From contig JAZBQD010000030.1 in assembly GCA_036583965.1 (NCBI GenBank), forward strand, positions 51,399,551-51,463,550: 64,000 nt of DNA. The letters are read 5' to 3'. This DNA comes from Prunella strophiata (taxonomy: Eukaryota; Chordata; Aves; Passeriformes; Prunellidae). The position numbers and the translations under genes are program-made. Positions 1 through 14,300 of this stretch are shown here, piece after piece. The notes under the pieces are model-generated. The model was not told the DNA's origin, did no database searches, and was given only the letters and a program-made list of their open reading frames with translations. Numbering within the stretch: position 1 is the first letter of the stretch; each line of letters begins with the position of its first letter.

Positions 1-2334
1 CCCTTGAGAAGAAAATTAATTTGTTTGCTTTTTTTAAAAGTACAAATAATTATTAGTATTTCCCCTTAAAAACTTCTCTTCTGTTTCCTGGGAAAATTGC
101 TAAGTATAAAAAAAGCAAGAGAGAAAAGAGTTAAATCTGTAAAAAAATCATGTGGTACCCTTTCCTTTGGATTGTTTTTTAAAGATGCTTTGGAACCAAG
201 TGAACTGAAAAATTAGAATAGCTCAGACAGCAGAATATAGTCTCCATCAGTGTTTACACAGCAGAAGCCATTCTAAGTGATTTTGCAAACACTGAAGCCT
301 AGACAAGGAAATAAAGACCTGTTGAGGGCAGCTCATCAATGTAGAAATATAAGTCATCTCAGGTGGAAAAGAATAATTTGAGTTTTATGGGATTTAAAAT
401 ACACCCACTGCCTACAGGAAAATCCCCAAACCTTAGTACTTCACATGACATTATGGCATACTAGAGGAGTAACTAAAAGCCACCATCACATTCAGCTGAC
501 ACAAAAGACAGGTTCACTCTAAACTTTGGCTCTGTTGTCTCAACCATACTACTTAATAAAATGAAACCTTCTCACACACGTTGGATATGTGGATGTTCAA
601 AATACTAGATAAATACTATATATGAAGTCTAGACTTATTATTGCATTGAATTTCCAAGATAAACATGCTTTATTCCTGAAAAATTAGTAATTCTTCCATT
701 TCTCCATTGCTTTAGATTCAAGCAAAGCTGTAAATCCGGATGTAGTTGCCATTTCCTGTTTCCCACATAACTGGGTGGGGAGAGGTCTATTCTGCATCAT
801 TCTCAGCAGTAGTCCTTTTAGAGAAACTCAGATTAAATTAGTTCTAGCATGAGATTTTCGGAAGCTAAGAGATCAAATCTGAGTAATGGATGTCAGCTAT
901 ACAATCAGTGATTAATTATCTTTCCTCCCCAAACCACTACGCTCATCAAGGGTGACGTCGGATTCCTTTGATGTCCGTGTGATTTCCTGTCTTCACCAGC
1001 CATTCAAAACCATATCTTTCTACTGCCTGAAACCCTATGGCTTCCTTTCACTTCTCAGAACTTAATGTATAATGTGCAGTAACACTGAAGTATGGGGTGC
1101 TTTTGGCCCCAAGTCTGATCTCATCTTCCCTTTTCCATACAAGCTAGTCTTCCTTAGTTGAAGCCTCTCCCATTCTTCTATGGAGCCAAAGTTTCATATT
1201 ATGAAAATAACAGAAAAAAGGCACCTTGCTAATAAATCCACCATCTGCTACTTTTTGCAGTTGACCTCCTTTGTTATCAAGAAAGGTTTTTCCTTTCTTT
1301 TCAAATACATAAGCGCTCTTACTGAAGACAAAAAAATCATTAGAAACCAAAAATAATCAGAAAAAAGGCCCTAAAATGGTCTTGGTATTTTTCTATAAAT
1401 TTAAGAAAATAAACTGAAAATACTAACATATACTAAAAGACTTAAGCATTTTAGTGTTGCTGATTTAGAATGGAATCTTTTAAATGACTGTAAACATTTC
1501 TCTTATCTATTTCTCTTATCTAAAAGTCTTCTGATAAGCAAAAGCTATAAGGTGACAATCCTGCAAAACACACTGAGGCAGTCTACCTTGTGTCAAGTGA
1601 GGAGGAGTCTGTGATAGCTCTACTTTTTCTTGACTGCCCCCTCTTTGACATTTAACTTTGGATACACTGGATCTGCCTTTTCTCAAATGTATGAAAATCA
1701 AAAAAGTATATTCCACTCAGAAAGACATGGAAAAATGTAACAAATAATGGGATAACAGGACTGTAAAGTGTCCAGAGGCAGCAAGACCACAAAGGTTTAT
1801 GACACTGAGCAATTCATATTATCTTTTTCCCTAATGAAGCTGGTTTAATTTTATACACACTATTCTTCTACTGAGTGCTCTTCATAGCAGCAAACTCAGT
1901 ACACATACAATGTACTGTTCTATGAAATAAACCCAAACCAAACAACTACCTATATCAACATTTAAGAGCTGTTTCCACTGCTTTCAAGCAGTACAGTGTC
2001 TGAAGTCCACTTCTGTTAAATTAGGTGCTCAATAAATGCCATGAATTTCAGCCTACAGTGCAAAAGATTTGGAGGAAGGATGAAGGTTAATGAAGTTTGA
2101 AAAGGGATAGAAAAGTGATTTATTCCTTAAAGAGAATGTAATGACTAAGATTATTGCCTGCACTGAACTTTGAAGTTGAGAAGTGCTATTTAAATATTTC
2201 TCTTAGAAGATACGAAGTGGAATGCTTTGTATTTTGAAACCTCAAGAGGAAATCCCATACCTCAAGTTTTTTACCTAATGTGTTTAAATTTCCCTAGCAT
2301 GGTCAGAACACTGAAGGAAATGAAGTACACTTAC
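1..2334. other. VPS36 intron interior, no gene seen
   Basis: AT-rich sequence left of VPS36 exon 12. I searched both strands for the expected last VPS36 exons (residues resembling SEKGSLTSEEF and GLRFYPNLF) and found no match. Short open frames here look random. No repeat family recognised. Confidence 0.6.
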
Positions 2335-5300
2335 TGTCTCTAAAGCAGCAGCTACCATTTCCTCTTCATTATGGGACTGGAAGTTCAATCACCATCACAC
2401 CACTATCAAATATCCGAAGCCTAAAATCAAAAAAGATAGAAAAAAGTAACTAAAAACCTTGTGCACATCACTTATGGTCACGTTTCTAATGCATCCACAC
2501 CCATATACCACCTTACAAAAGGGGAAAAGAATCTCCCCCAAACCCAAGCAAGCTCTCTAAGATGAACTTATGCTTAGCAGCATATTCAAAATCTGAAGAG
2601 ACAGAAAAGAGCTGGCATATGTCTGGTCTTTTCCAGTATGAAAAAATTCTAAGTGAAAAAATTACATCTTCCTAGCTAAAAATTAACTGTTTTAATGTAG
2701 AGTGGATGTTGGTGCATACAGCAGCATCCTTTGAGGAAAGAATGACTTTGTTAAAATACAACAACCCCAAAAAACATCTACTTCAAGTAAAATATTAAAT
2801 CATCATGGTCTGACCTGTGAGTGCCATGCTTTATAATAAATTTGTAAAGCTCTTACCTTAGTGGTAATTTCAGTGATTCCAGCATTTTGCAAGCATTTAC
2901 TAAATCTTCTGGTGACAGCAACTATTAAAATAGAAAAACTAGAAATAGAATATTTATTCACAGCTTGCATTTCAGGTGTATAGTATAACATCAAAACAAA
3001 GTTTTAGTAGCTGAAGCTATAAAATACACCAGGCTACACTTATTGTTAATTCTTTTTCCTTTCTATTGTGTAGTGTATTTTCTTGGTTTCTATGCTCCTT
3101 TCTGTTCCCTTACTACATGTTCTATAATAATCCTTCTTGCCTTGTTTACAGAAAGAATTGCTGTATTTTGTTAAAAAAAATTCCCAGAACATTCACCATT
3201 CTTTAGTAGTCTCTGACCTTTAAGTTTTGTTTCCAGATAAGTATGGATTTTCCCTTTTACATGGTATCATAAAAAGCAGCATACATTATTACTACTTGTA
3301 AAGGACACATAAGTATTATAAGGAAAAATGGGAAGGAGAAAGGTAAAAACCCTCTAATTTTAATGAGGAGTGTTGTAGACAAGTAGAATGAGAATTGGTA
3401 GGGAACATTTTTTATAAGATCCTGACCCAGAGCAGTGTCTCACCTCTAGCCCTCGAGCACGATTCACCAGGCAGTACACTTCTGTCAGAGACATGATCCC
3501 CCCTCGCTCCTGTGTTAACAAGCACAAGACTGGTGAGACAAACAGCACTGGCCCAGCAAACACATAATCTCTCCTTGCAGGTGGCTGATTAAACAGGTGA
3601 GATAGAGGGGCTAAATGATGGGCCCTAATGGGAAAAAACTAAAGAGGCAAGTTATACCTTTCACTAATCATTTTAAAATGCAAAATAGCGACATTACACA
3701 CTAAGGACTGTGCATCACTTTGACTTTAAACCAGAGAATAAATCACAGGAACAAGGCATTTCAATATATCAAATCTATCAATCAATTTACCATTTTTACT
3801 TTTCAGAAAAACTCAGTTTTCCATTCTGATCACAGTAGGTAGCACATACCTTTCATAAAAATACTGTAGTATATATGCTTTTTAGGAGAAATTTAACTGT
3901 TTGGTGAGAAGTCAGTAATCTGTAATATCTTAAGATAATTAAAACAGGAGATATTATTGTGGGCTAGTAATCTACTTAATAATTCTGTCCTATATTTGCA
4001 AAATATATAAATTTTAAGCACTTTAAAAAGACTCAGTACTTTTATTTTCAGTCCAGTGTCATTTCACTCTTTCTTTAAAAAAATGAAATATTCTGCAGCA
4101 AGGGATGAATACAGGGCTGTTCAAATACAAGAAAGACCACCTGAATATTTTCTAAATCTCATCCACATTTTGCAAATCAGAAGTTGATGCCGTTAGTACA
4201 AATAAAAATTCATACTGAACTTTTTTATTCAAAAAGGCAATATATATTCCTCCTATTAACATTGAATAGGAGGCTGTGCTGCTAAATCTGCTTTAAAAAG
4301 AGGCAGACTACTACAGCCAAAACACTTCATATCAAAATTCAGCAAGACATGGAAAATGCTGGTGCAAGATGTGGTGCTTTACCTCTAAGGGTGTCTGCAG
4401 GATTCCAGCTAGTTGCTTTGCCAGTTGCATGTGGTACTCTGTACCAGATCCATACGTTTCCCTCGTAACTGGATTAGCTATACCCATACTCAGTAGGTAG
4501 GACTTGAACCTAATGGTCTGAACAAGCAAACAAACAAATCAATTTAAAAGTACATCAGCTAATGAGTGATTCTGGTTTTCAAAAATCTTTGATTTTATTA
4601 CTATAACAATGTTTTGGTGAATAAATCCCTCAGTTTACTACCAATAAATTCAATTACTAGGCAAAGAGAAGGCAAGACTTCAGTACAATTTATTTTTGAT
4701 CAGCACAGGTAAAAAAATAGAAAAATTTATATAAAAGCAGTAAAATCATTGCTTTTAAAAAGGGTTAAAAGAAAAATTAACACTAAGCAGGTAAACTCTA
4801 CACCAAATATAAGGGACTAAACACAACAGAACCAACCAGCAAGGGTTTTTATTTACACTACATTATTAAACAGATAGCTTTTTGCTTTTCATAGGAACAT
4901 TTTTGTAGAATTAAAAACAAAATTAATTTACCTCATCCTCAGTGATGTCACCTTGTTTTTCTTTAATCTTGTTAGCTATTGACTTGGATAATTCCACCAT
5001 TTCCTTAGCCTATCAAGAAACACATCAGAGATAAGTCAAGTTTCAGCACAAGAGAAAAAAGCGTGCTTAAAACTGAGAAAACAAGCTTAAGTCTAGTTGG
5101 CCAAGTGACACATGCCATTCATCCATACCTTCTCCATTAGTTTGCTAAGGTCCTCAAAAGCCTGAAATGAAAAGCAGACAATGCAGATCAGTATAATTAG
5201 AGCATTCATTTTTATGGGCACAGGGAGATGCCTCTGTCCATCTAGCCAAGCTATTCAAAAGAGCAGCTACCCTTTTAGATGAGTGTGTTGCAATATGAGA

Positions 5301-8300
5301 TACCATACCTTATTTGTTGATACAACTGTTTTAATGCATGCCTTATAATTAAAATAAACAACAAAGAACGAAGAAAAGAATCAATCACATACTTTTCCAG
5401 TATATGAACAGAATTTCAGTATGATTTATGATGTCCATGTGATAGGAAGGGACAATGAGATACTGAGTCCAAGAAAAGATTAAACAGTCCAAGTTTATTA
5501 TGCTCTCTGCAAGATGGGGGAAGGTTTCTGGGTGGTGATGGTGGGTTTTATTCCAACAATTAACCCTCACTCAAGGAGATCTGTTATTTCTGGCCAGCTG
5601 CAAGACAGCTGTAAAGCTATAGATGCACTCCTCCTGACAAGACAACTTTAATCAGTGAATGTTAATTAGTAAGAAAGGTTCATTTCAAATGAGCAAGGAA
5701 GAGAATATCTGAGGGACAAAACCTCTGACATGTGTGGCAACATCTCTTCATTTAAGTACTCCAATAAAATGCTATGGTCTCAAATACAACAACTCTACAA
5801 CAACCCACAAAGGGTTTTTAGGCTTAAATAAATCATACTTTAAAAACATCTGAAAGTATATTGAAATTCCAAACTTTTAGTAATGATAAACTAGCATTAA
5901 AAAAAACATGTTAAAAAAAGAGCGCTACCAACTCCATTAATGCAACTATATTAAAAAGCAACTCTCTTTTCTCCCACCCTCATCAACACACATTCATTCA
6001 GCCTCCTCACTACTCTCAAACATATGACAACATGTTCAGATGATCAACCTTTTTAAACAACCTTTTGTGAACAACTGGTATGAGAAAAATTCCTGAACCT
6101 TTTCATGTAAAGTTTGCCTGACAGCAGCACCAAAGCCCTCCAGCCACAAGTAAAGAAGGTTCAGTTACACTTTCAAATGGCCACAGACACATCTTGCCTA
6201 CAGCTTCTAGTCACTGCCTCTATGTCATTTCTGGCTTATTCTTACTAATCCTCCACTAGAAAGACACACTTTAGGAGTGTTTTTCCAGGAAGACCCCATT
6301 GCTCCCATGTACCTTTAGGTGCCTCATGTAGAAGCTTATTGGTCAGAGATTCAATGTGCAAAGAACAAAAGGAGATGCCTCTAGAAAGAGACAGGGTTTG
6401 CTTTTCACCACCTGATACTTGCCAGTGTTTCTCCACTGACTGGACAAGTTTAGCCCCATAACACTTGGTATCAGAGTTAGATATCCAAAATTAGGTGGTC
6501 CACAGGAAGAAAAGAAAATATGTCACTGTTTAACAATAATTTACCACTAAGAAAACAAAAGCTCCTATTTGGAATACTTCTTACTCCCTAATCTGCCAAA
6601 CTGAATAATTTACAATAGATTTCCTAATCTCTAGTGTAAATCAAAGTCCTGCTACTCTAATTGTATATGATATCAACAAGAAGTTTTCTGACAGGGCTTT
6701 TCCCAGCTTATTTCTAATCTATATACCTGCAGGAAAACAACATTCATCAAAAGAACCCCTGATTTAGCTAAATAAACAGTATGCTGTGTCTAACTCCTCC
6801 TCTGCCTGACTCACCCAGGGCAGGCCTGGAAACAAAGGGGAATGTGCACACACCTAACAGGAACTTCCTCAGATAAACAAAAGGCTAAAGAACTGGATTC
6901 TTATCAGCACTGAACAGCAGATGCAGGAAGCCTTTTCCTGGAAGCCAGGGCACCATTTTTAAAATTAAGTCATTTATAACATTTAAAGCTGGAGGAAGGC
7001 AGGATTTTACAAGTCATAGTTTTCCTCTGCTCATACAACATGTATAAATGGATTTCTTTTACTCCCTGACAAAGCTCCTAAAGGAAAAAATATGCAGACA
7101 ATGCCTTTTGAACTATATACCCACGCATGTAACCACAATACCTTTTGAACTACACACAAAACTTCATTCAGTACATTCCTTACAGACAGAAACCAAAAAA
7201 GTTTAATGCTCCCAGTATCTGAAACAGCACGTGGCCTGCAAAGGCACTTTAATTTTCATAAGTATTAGAGTAGGGAATGCCTTTTTCTTGTGGCACACTG
7301 AATCCCATAAAGCTTTGCCACAAGAACAAATCTGCTGCATGTACTTTATGAGTACTTTTGTATCAATCTCTACTTACCAAGACAGAATCAGACTACTTTT
7401 GAAGGTATTACTCTCAGGTATATATGAAGAAATTAAATGTCTCCACTGTCCATCAGTATTGATATCTGAAATTCAACTATTGTGGTTCTATGGAAAAGGA
7501 TGGTCTCCATCTAGCCCAAAATGCTTGTAATATCTTGTCAATGCCTGGACTGCAAATCATTTTACTGTAATTATAAGCCTAAATGTAACATCTAAAAACC
7601 TGACTATAAGAGGAAAATCTAGCTTCATTAAAGTTATGTGCAGCGACTTGGATGAGTATATTCTGTTTAGTATATATTCAAGTTTTAATTGAAACCAAAA
7701 TTAGTTTAATAAATACACATGGTTAGTTTCAAAGAACAATCTTCTTGAAATGAATTGTTTAAATTAAGTACCTTTACATATATTGATAAGCAAGTTAAAC
7801 AAAATAAATAACTGTACACTGTACACTCTTAATCAATTCAGACTTCTCAACAAAACCAGTAAATAGTCTCAGCTGTCCCTAAAAGAAAGTGTGAATGAAT
7901 GTAAATAGTTCAGACAGATGGTTGACCCTGAAACTTCAAAAGTACCTACCTCGGAAATGTTTTTGTCAGTCTCTTTTCTTTTTTCTTCTAATTTCCTTTC
8001 AATACCTACAATTCCTACAGCCCTTATTCTTCCTGCCTAAAAAAAAAATAAAAGAAACAAAGAAAGAGTCAAAATAGGAAATGCTAAGTTTTCTCATTTG
8101 CCTCACTGTAAAAATTTGAGGACTGGAAATATTCCCCCAAACAGCAGATATCATTCATACAATATTTCATGTATTTCTTGACAGTAATTTTCAAACCACT
8201 GTTAAAAAAATAAGAAATGTGAACCATGTATGAATTTGCTGTACTAGACAAATAATGATATCGATAGTATACTTGAAGCTATTAATATGGCTTAATATCC

Positions 8301-11300
8301 AGACTGAGTATTTCAGCTCATCTCAATTCTAGCCTCTCAAGTCCATGTGAACATCCATACTAGAGCTGTGGAAATGCCTGGGTATATTACTTCAAGAAAT
8401 CCAGCCTGAAGAAACAGAAACATAGAAACACAATGCTAAGTAAAGTCTAATTTAGCTTCCTCAGAGGTATTAGAATGAGGGTGATGGTGAAGCTTTCACC
8501 AGATGCCAAATGTGTCCTAGGAAGGTTGGTACCTAAGAGGCAGCAGTGTCAGGCCTCTCATCTCTGACTGCAAAGCTCAGCACTGTGTTAACGAGTTTCT
8601 ATGACTTAAGTAGAGGTAAGGCATTTTGATTAGATTCTTCATGCATTACTCCAAATGCAGCTGTGCATATAGGTACTACATTTACCACAGGGGACATACA
8701 TGATCTCATATTGAACAATCTTTAAACCATCCTATTTCACTCACCCAATACTATATATTCATATATTCAGCACATTAATATATAGAAACAACACCTACAT
8801 GTTTATCAGTTTATAACTTAGAAGTATGTAGGCAGTTAAAGGTTATCTAACATATGACATTCCTCCCTAACAACTGTCCATTTAGAATACACATTTAAAT
8901 CAAACATATATCGGTTTCAAGAGTTATATGAAAGTCACATGTTGTATATTTGACTTCCAGCCACAAAAAAAATAAACCAGGAATCACAATAAAGACAAAA
9001 AATTTAACAGCATCATTGGACCTCACATGCTCAATAAAAGTATATGCAAATAAATATTGTATTTGCACAATTATGTGTGTGTGTCTAACTAAAACAAACA
9101 AAAAAAGAGGAGCTCATTATCTGAGCACACTCAAGAAAGAGGGTACTGTGTTCCATCAGGTGAAAAATGCAAAGGCAAAACTAATTTATGCCAGTGAAAA
9201 AACAGGCAAACTAAAGCTGAATTCCTGCACATGCCCATGCTGTTGGATTAGAGGCACATGCTGGATGTGGTATATGGGGGATGGCAAGAAGCAGTAAGAG
9301 ATTACACACAGATCCTGCTCAGAAGCTCTGCACATACCTGTGAATCCTTGCTAACTTGCATAGCCTGACCAGTGGGCATGCTCTCCCATCTCCTTTGTGT
9401 GATTTCTTCTGATAATCGTCTGTAGAACTGCAAACATTAAAGAGTGACAACAGATGTTTCATGAACTGTGCAGAGTACCTCTGTGTATTTTTAGCATCTT
9501 GGTGATGAAATAAACTTCACAACATATGGAGATAAAACATGATAACACCTACACAACTTATTATATGGAAATTCTTAATGTCCAGTCTTCAGAAGCATTC
9601 ACATTAGAAGAGGAGCCATGTAGTCACTAAGTACTTCTGTTGTAAAATATTTCTTCAGATATTCAAAATGTCCCAAACCATGTTGAGGTATACTCAAAGC
9701 CATGCTTTTAAAGGAAGGAAAGTTGAGCAATCCAATTGCTATTGATCTGCTAATTCAACAATATAAAAACAACCACACAGATCAATTACTGCCGATTTGG
9801 TTTTGCTAATGCCAGAAGGTGGCATTAGTTAACACTAAGCGTATCCCACTGATCAATACCCAGAAAGAAAAACTGTTCCACCCTTTTCATTGTTCAGGTT
9901 CACAGAAAAGCATTCTGAAGTCATAAAGAAAGGCTGGGGTTTAATTGATGTGCTAGGCAACCAGTAAGCAGAGTAGGTTTGATTTTCAGACACAACATTA
10001 AAATAAATATTATGATTGCAAAAAACACACATTTATACTATGCATAAACTTACAGTCATCAGTAATCTGAAAACTGCTCACAAAGAAATGAAAGTGAGTC
10101 TGATCAAGCACATGGATTTTTAAGACATTTCTAACTAATCTGAGGTGGAAATCTTATTTTCTGCAGTGAATGGGTACAGCCTTTTCCACAGTACAAAGTT
10201 AAAGTTCTCAGTCTCTACAAATGAGAATCTTCCACTGTGAAATTTCTTTACAGAGTGCAATTTCTTTGGTTTTTAGGATGAGCTATCTTTTAAGAATATA
10301 TTACATTTTTCTTAGAATGCTCAAAAGTCTTTGAGATTTGGTGTAGGCAAAAAAAAATTATACAGTGTAAAATGAAGCAAAAGGTCTGAGGCAACAAAAG
10401 GTGTTCAACAATAAAATTAGAGAGATAATTAGGATAAAGTTGTATGATTCCTGTTCAATAGAGGGTTAGGTACAAAGAAACATCTTTTACTGTGTTAAAC
10501 ATTTAACAGATTTCAGAGATGTAATTTTGGAAAATCCTGTGTTCAATTTAGTAAATTAGCAAAGGAAGTATGAGAGTATATTAAACACCCTAAAATAAGG
10601 ACTAGCCTAGTAATGCCTCTTGACATTTTTGGAATTCTATTTGCTGTACTTAATGAAAGTATAGAACATGGAAGGCTCACAGTGTTTGTCTCCCAAAAGG
10701 ATGTATTGAAAAAGCTCCACCTCAAAAGTAAACATGGAAAGATCATGAGAAATTATCACTAACACAGCAAGAGGAGAAAAGCATGTCCAAAGACCTGATT
10801 GTGCTTGGCATCCATGGTACAAGACTCACCTCAATCTGCCCATGTTCTTTGAAAGAAAGCTTGACATAGGAATATTTGCTGCTTTGGAATGGACCAGGCT
10901 CTTTGTTTGAAGATGCAGGATGAAGATGAACTACTATTTTGGCACTATGGAAAAGGCATAGGAAAGAGAAGATATTTCTGTAATATCTAAATAAACTATT
11001 TCTGCATCAAAGTTAACCATTTCATCAAAATTTCTATTAACTATCTCACATAAGAGCTCAAGATCATCAAGAATGCTTTATATTTATGCATCAACATTTA
11101 AAATATTTTGATGAAGCAGATCTTGCATAAAACTACAACAGCCTCTAAAGCACAAACATTTTACAAATTTAAAATGTACTACCTATCAATTCTTTAGAAA
11201 TGAACATAACAAATTTTAAAATTTCAAGCAATAATTTCCAAAAAACCTTTTAGTTAGGATAAAAACTGATTGCCAAGTTGTCATTTAATTTGGCAGTAGT

Positions 11301-14300
11301 TATTGCAGGTCAAAAGCCAAAATATGCTAACTTTGACACAGGAAAGCAAAAGGTCTCAATATTATGTGTAACCTATCCCACTTCTGTATGTCACTTGTGG
11401 ACACTGTGTGTGAACTTATCCAAAACCAACATTCAAAGCCAACATGCATGAAAATAACAGTCTAAAAGGACACCTACCAAAACAAACCTTGGGAGAGCAC
11501 GATTTTAGGAAAATTAACAGACTGCTATCACAGTATGACTGCAAGTCCTCCATTCCTATCTCATTTCACTGATAATCTTTGCATTGGTCTTTACTTACTT
11601 CTCCAGCATTAGTGAATGAACTGATTTCTTCTGAATATCCCCTGGCATATTACCTTGCCAATCTGACTGTAGGCTGTAAGCAGATGTTAATTGTGGATAT
11701 TTTTCTCCAGCCAAAATTTTTTCTGTCTTTGTAAACTTAAAATTATAGAATCATTTATGTCAGAAAAGACCTCTAAAATCATCACTAGTGATTGATTACA
11801 TGACAGTTAGTTAATAAATCACATCAGTCATGACTCTCTTACACATTTGACCTCAGTGGTCCTTGTGACTGTCAGTATGGCAACTTAAGACTGCAAACGG
11901 AACCTACCATGAATTAATCTGTAACACTGGGTACCTCACAAAACATGCATGTGAAAGGATCCATCTGAAAAAGTCAATGAGCATGGCCATACCTCTTTCC
12001 TATCCCAGCTGCTTGCTCTTCAATAAATACAATCTGAGACAGAGGTACAGCTATGCAGCACTCCTGGAACAAACACCACAAACACAAGTGAATTAAACCA
12101 TATCCTGTCTATTCACTCTCTAAACCCAAGTGTTCTCTTTCTCCATTTCATAAACAGTGTGGATATCTACAGGTGCTGCCTGAAGCACTGTATGTGAAAT
12201 ATGATGGTAACAACAGAAACAATGTATTACAGTGAAATATATGGAGAAAAATAACAAAAAATTTAAACTGAGTGCTAGCTAATTAAAAAAACCTCAACAA
12301 ACTTAAGTGTCAATCTGTCAACTTTCAAAACCTCAAGCTAGATTCATAGAAGGGACTATGAGATTTAACAAATCTTTAGATCTAAGGTCAAAATTTAAAG
12401 ACTAAAATTTCCATATTACTGCACCTTATCTCTGAAGGTGTACAATACTCACAGGTTCTTGACATTTTTGCACTGCTGTTACTTTGAGAGCTAAAAAAAT
12501 ATCCAAGCCCGCCGTTCTTTTTAAATGCTGAATAGCTAAAATCTACACTATTGTCCGAATGCAATAGGAATTTTTCCATCCATCCTATGGTGAAGGACTT
12601 AATCCAGCAGTTGATGCATCTCACCACACATTTATTGGATTGTGCATTAAACAAAACACAGAGCAAGAAACAAGGCTGTATTGATCTGTTGGAAACAAAC
12701 CTTTCCCAGGTTAAACTCTTTCTACATACATTTGAGACAGAAGTTGCTATGGGAATGATTCAAAACATCTAGTAGGGTGCCTGGTCTTGTTTTGGTGAAC
12801 ATCCTCTGAGGAACATCATCTCCCACACAACACCTTGGTGAGTGACACAGTCACACAGAATGCAGGAAACACAGGTTGCATTCCTCTCTGAACTTCCCTC
12901 TTCCACCTGCCACTGCCTAGCATGAGTTTACAACAGACACTGTCACAGGGCCCCTCTCAATCCCTACTACCAAAATTGTTCCTCTTTGTATGGAGTAGTT
13001 AAATACTCATTAAATTTGAGAGCAGGGAAGTATACATGCAGGAACTCCAACTAATAAGTAAATCTCTTCTTGGGAAAAAAACCTGGGTTGTACTTCCTTT
13101 TCTAAAAACTCTTAATACAAGCTATCTAGGCTCTTCTATGACTCCAGTTTCTAAAGCCATTACAAACAGTTAATGTCAGCCACAAAGTTCTGGACACTTT
13201 ACAAGATAGGCAATATTATACTTCTGTTTAAAAATGTTTTCTGTTTGAAAAGACAAAAATAGTTCAACAATATATAGTATGTGCACTGTCAAAGTGACTG
13301 TTTAGTTTATTTCCAAGATAGAAAGTTACGAACTTATTTGAAGTACAGGGACTTAGAATCACCCCTTCCTGATGAGAGAAGCTAGAGGAAGGGATACAAA
13401 ACCAGAAATGTGTTAAACATGCTGTGTGTTTATTTGAATTTTGTCTTCTAATGCCTCATACTCACATTATGCATGATTTAAATGATTTATCATTTAAAAA
13501 TTTGTACAAATCTAGCTATGTAACAAACTTTACAGAATCCCTTTTTTTTTGTTTTATAAACACTGTTCAACTGCAGATGACATGTAGAAACAGCAGCTAT
13601 AGGACCCAGCCATCTGTTTTTGTAAGATATGTAATGACATGTGCCCCATTAATTATAATACATTGCTGACACAATAAGAAGGGGACTCTCTCTACAAATT
13701 TGTTCTAGGTAAGCTAGCTAAGGTTTCTAAGTCTGATGTTAAACCACAGCTGAGCTTAAACAACAACTCACCAAGACAACAAAGGGCACCATGCTCCCAT
13801 GTTTCAGTAGTGAGAGTTTGAAAATGAATCAGCTTTATTTACCCCACTAACAAAGTTAATTACATCTCCCAGTCAGAACTGGGTAATTTTTGCCCATCTC
13901 TGGGCCACATTTCTGCCCCTTCTGTTAATCAAGCCTGAACTTTTCAGAATCTTTGCTGAGTTAAAATAAAATTATTTTTCTTAATCTCCAAGGTCTTCCT
14001 CTGCTGATTTAATGAATTCAATGAGCTTGAAAGAGTACAAGAAATCACATGGCCTATGAGCAGATTGAGAAATCAAGGAAAAGAGACAAATGTAATCTTT
14101 TTGTTGGAAAGGAGAGCATGGCGATGCTGATGAAGAAATAAAAAGTGATGAACACAGAGTTTAGCACATTATCTCATGTGATAATGTGATGGCTGTGCAA
14201 AAAAACCCCATGTTAATTTACACAGAGCAGATCTGCACAATCAAGCCCTAACTGTGTGTAACAGTAACCCCACCAGGGGTAACAGCTCTTCAAACATTTT

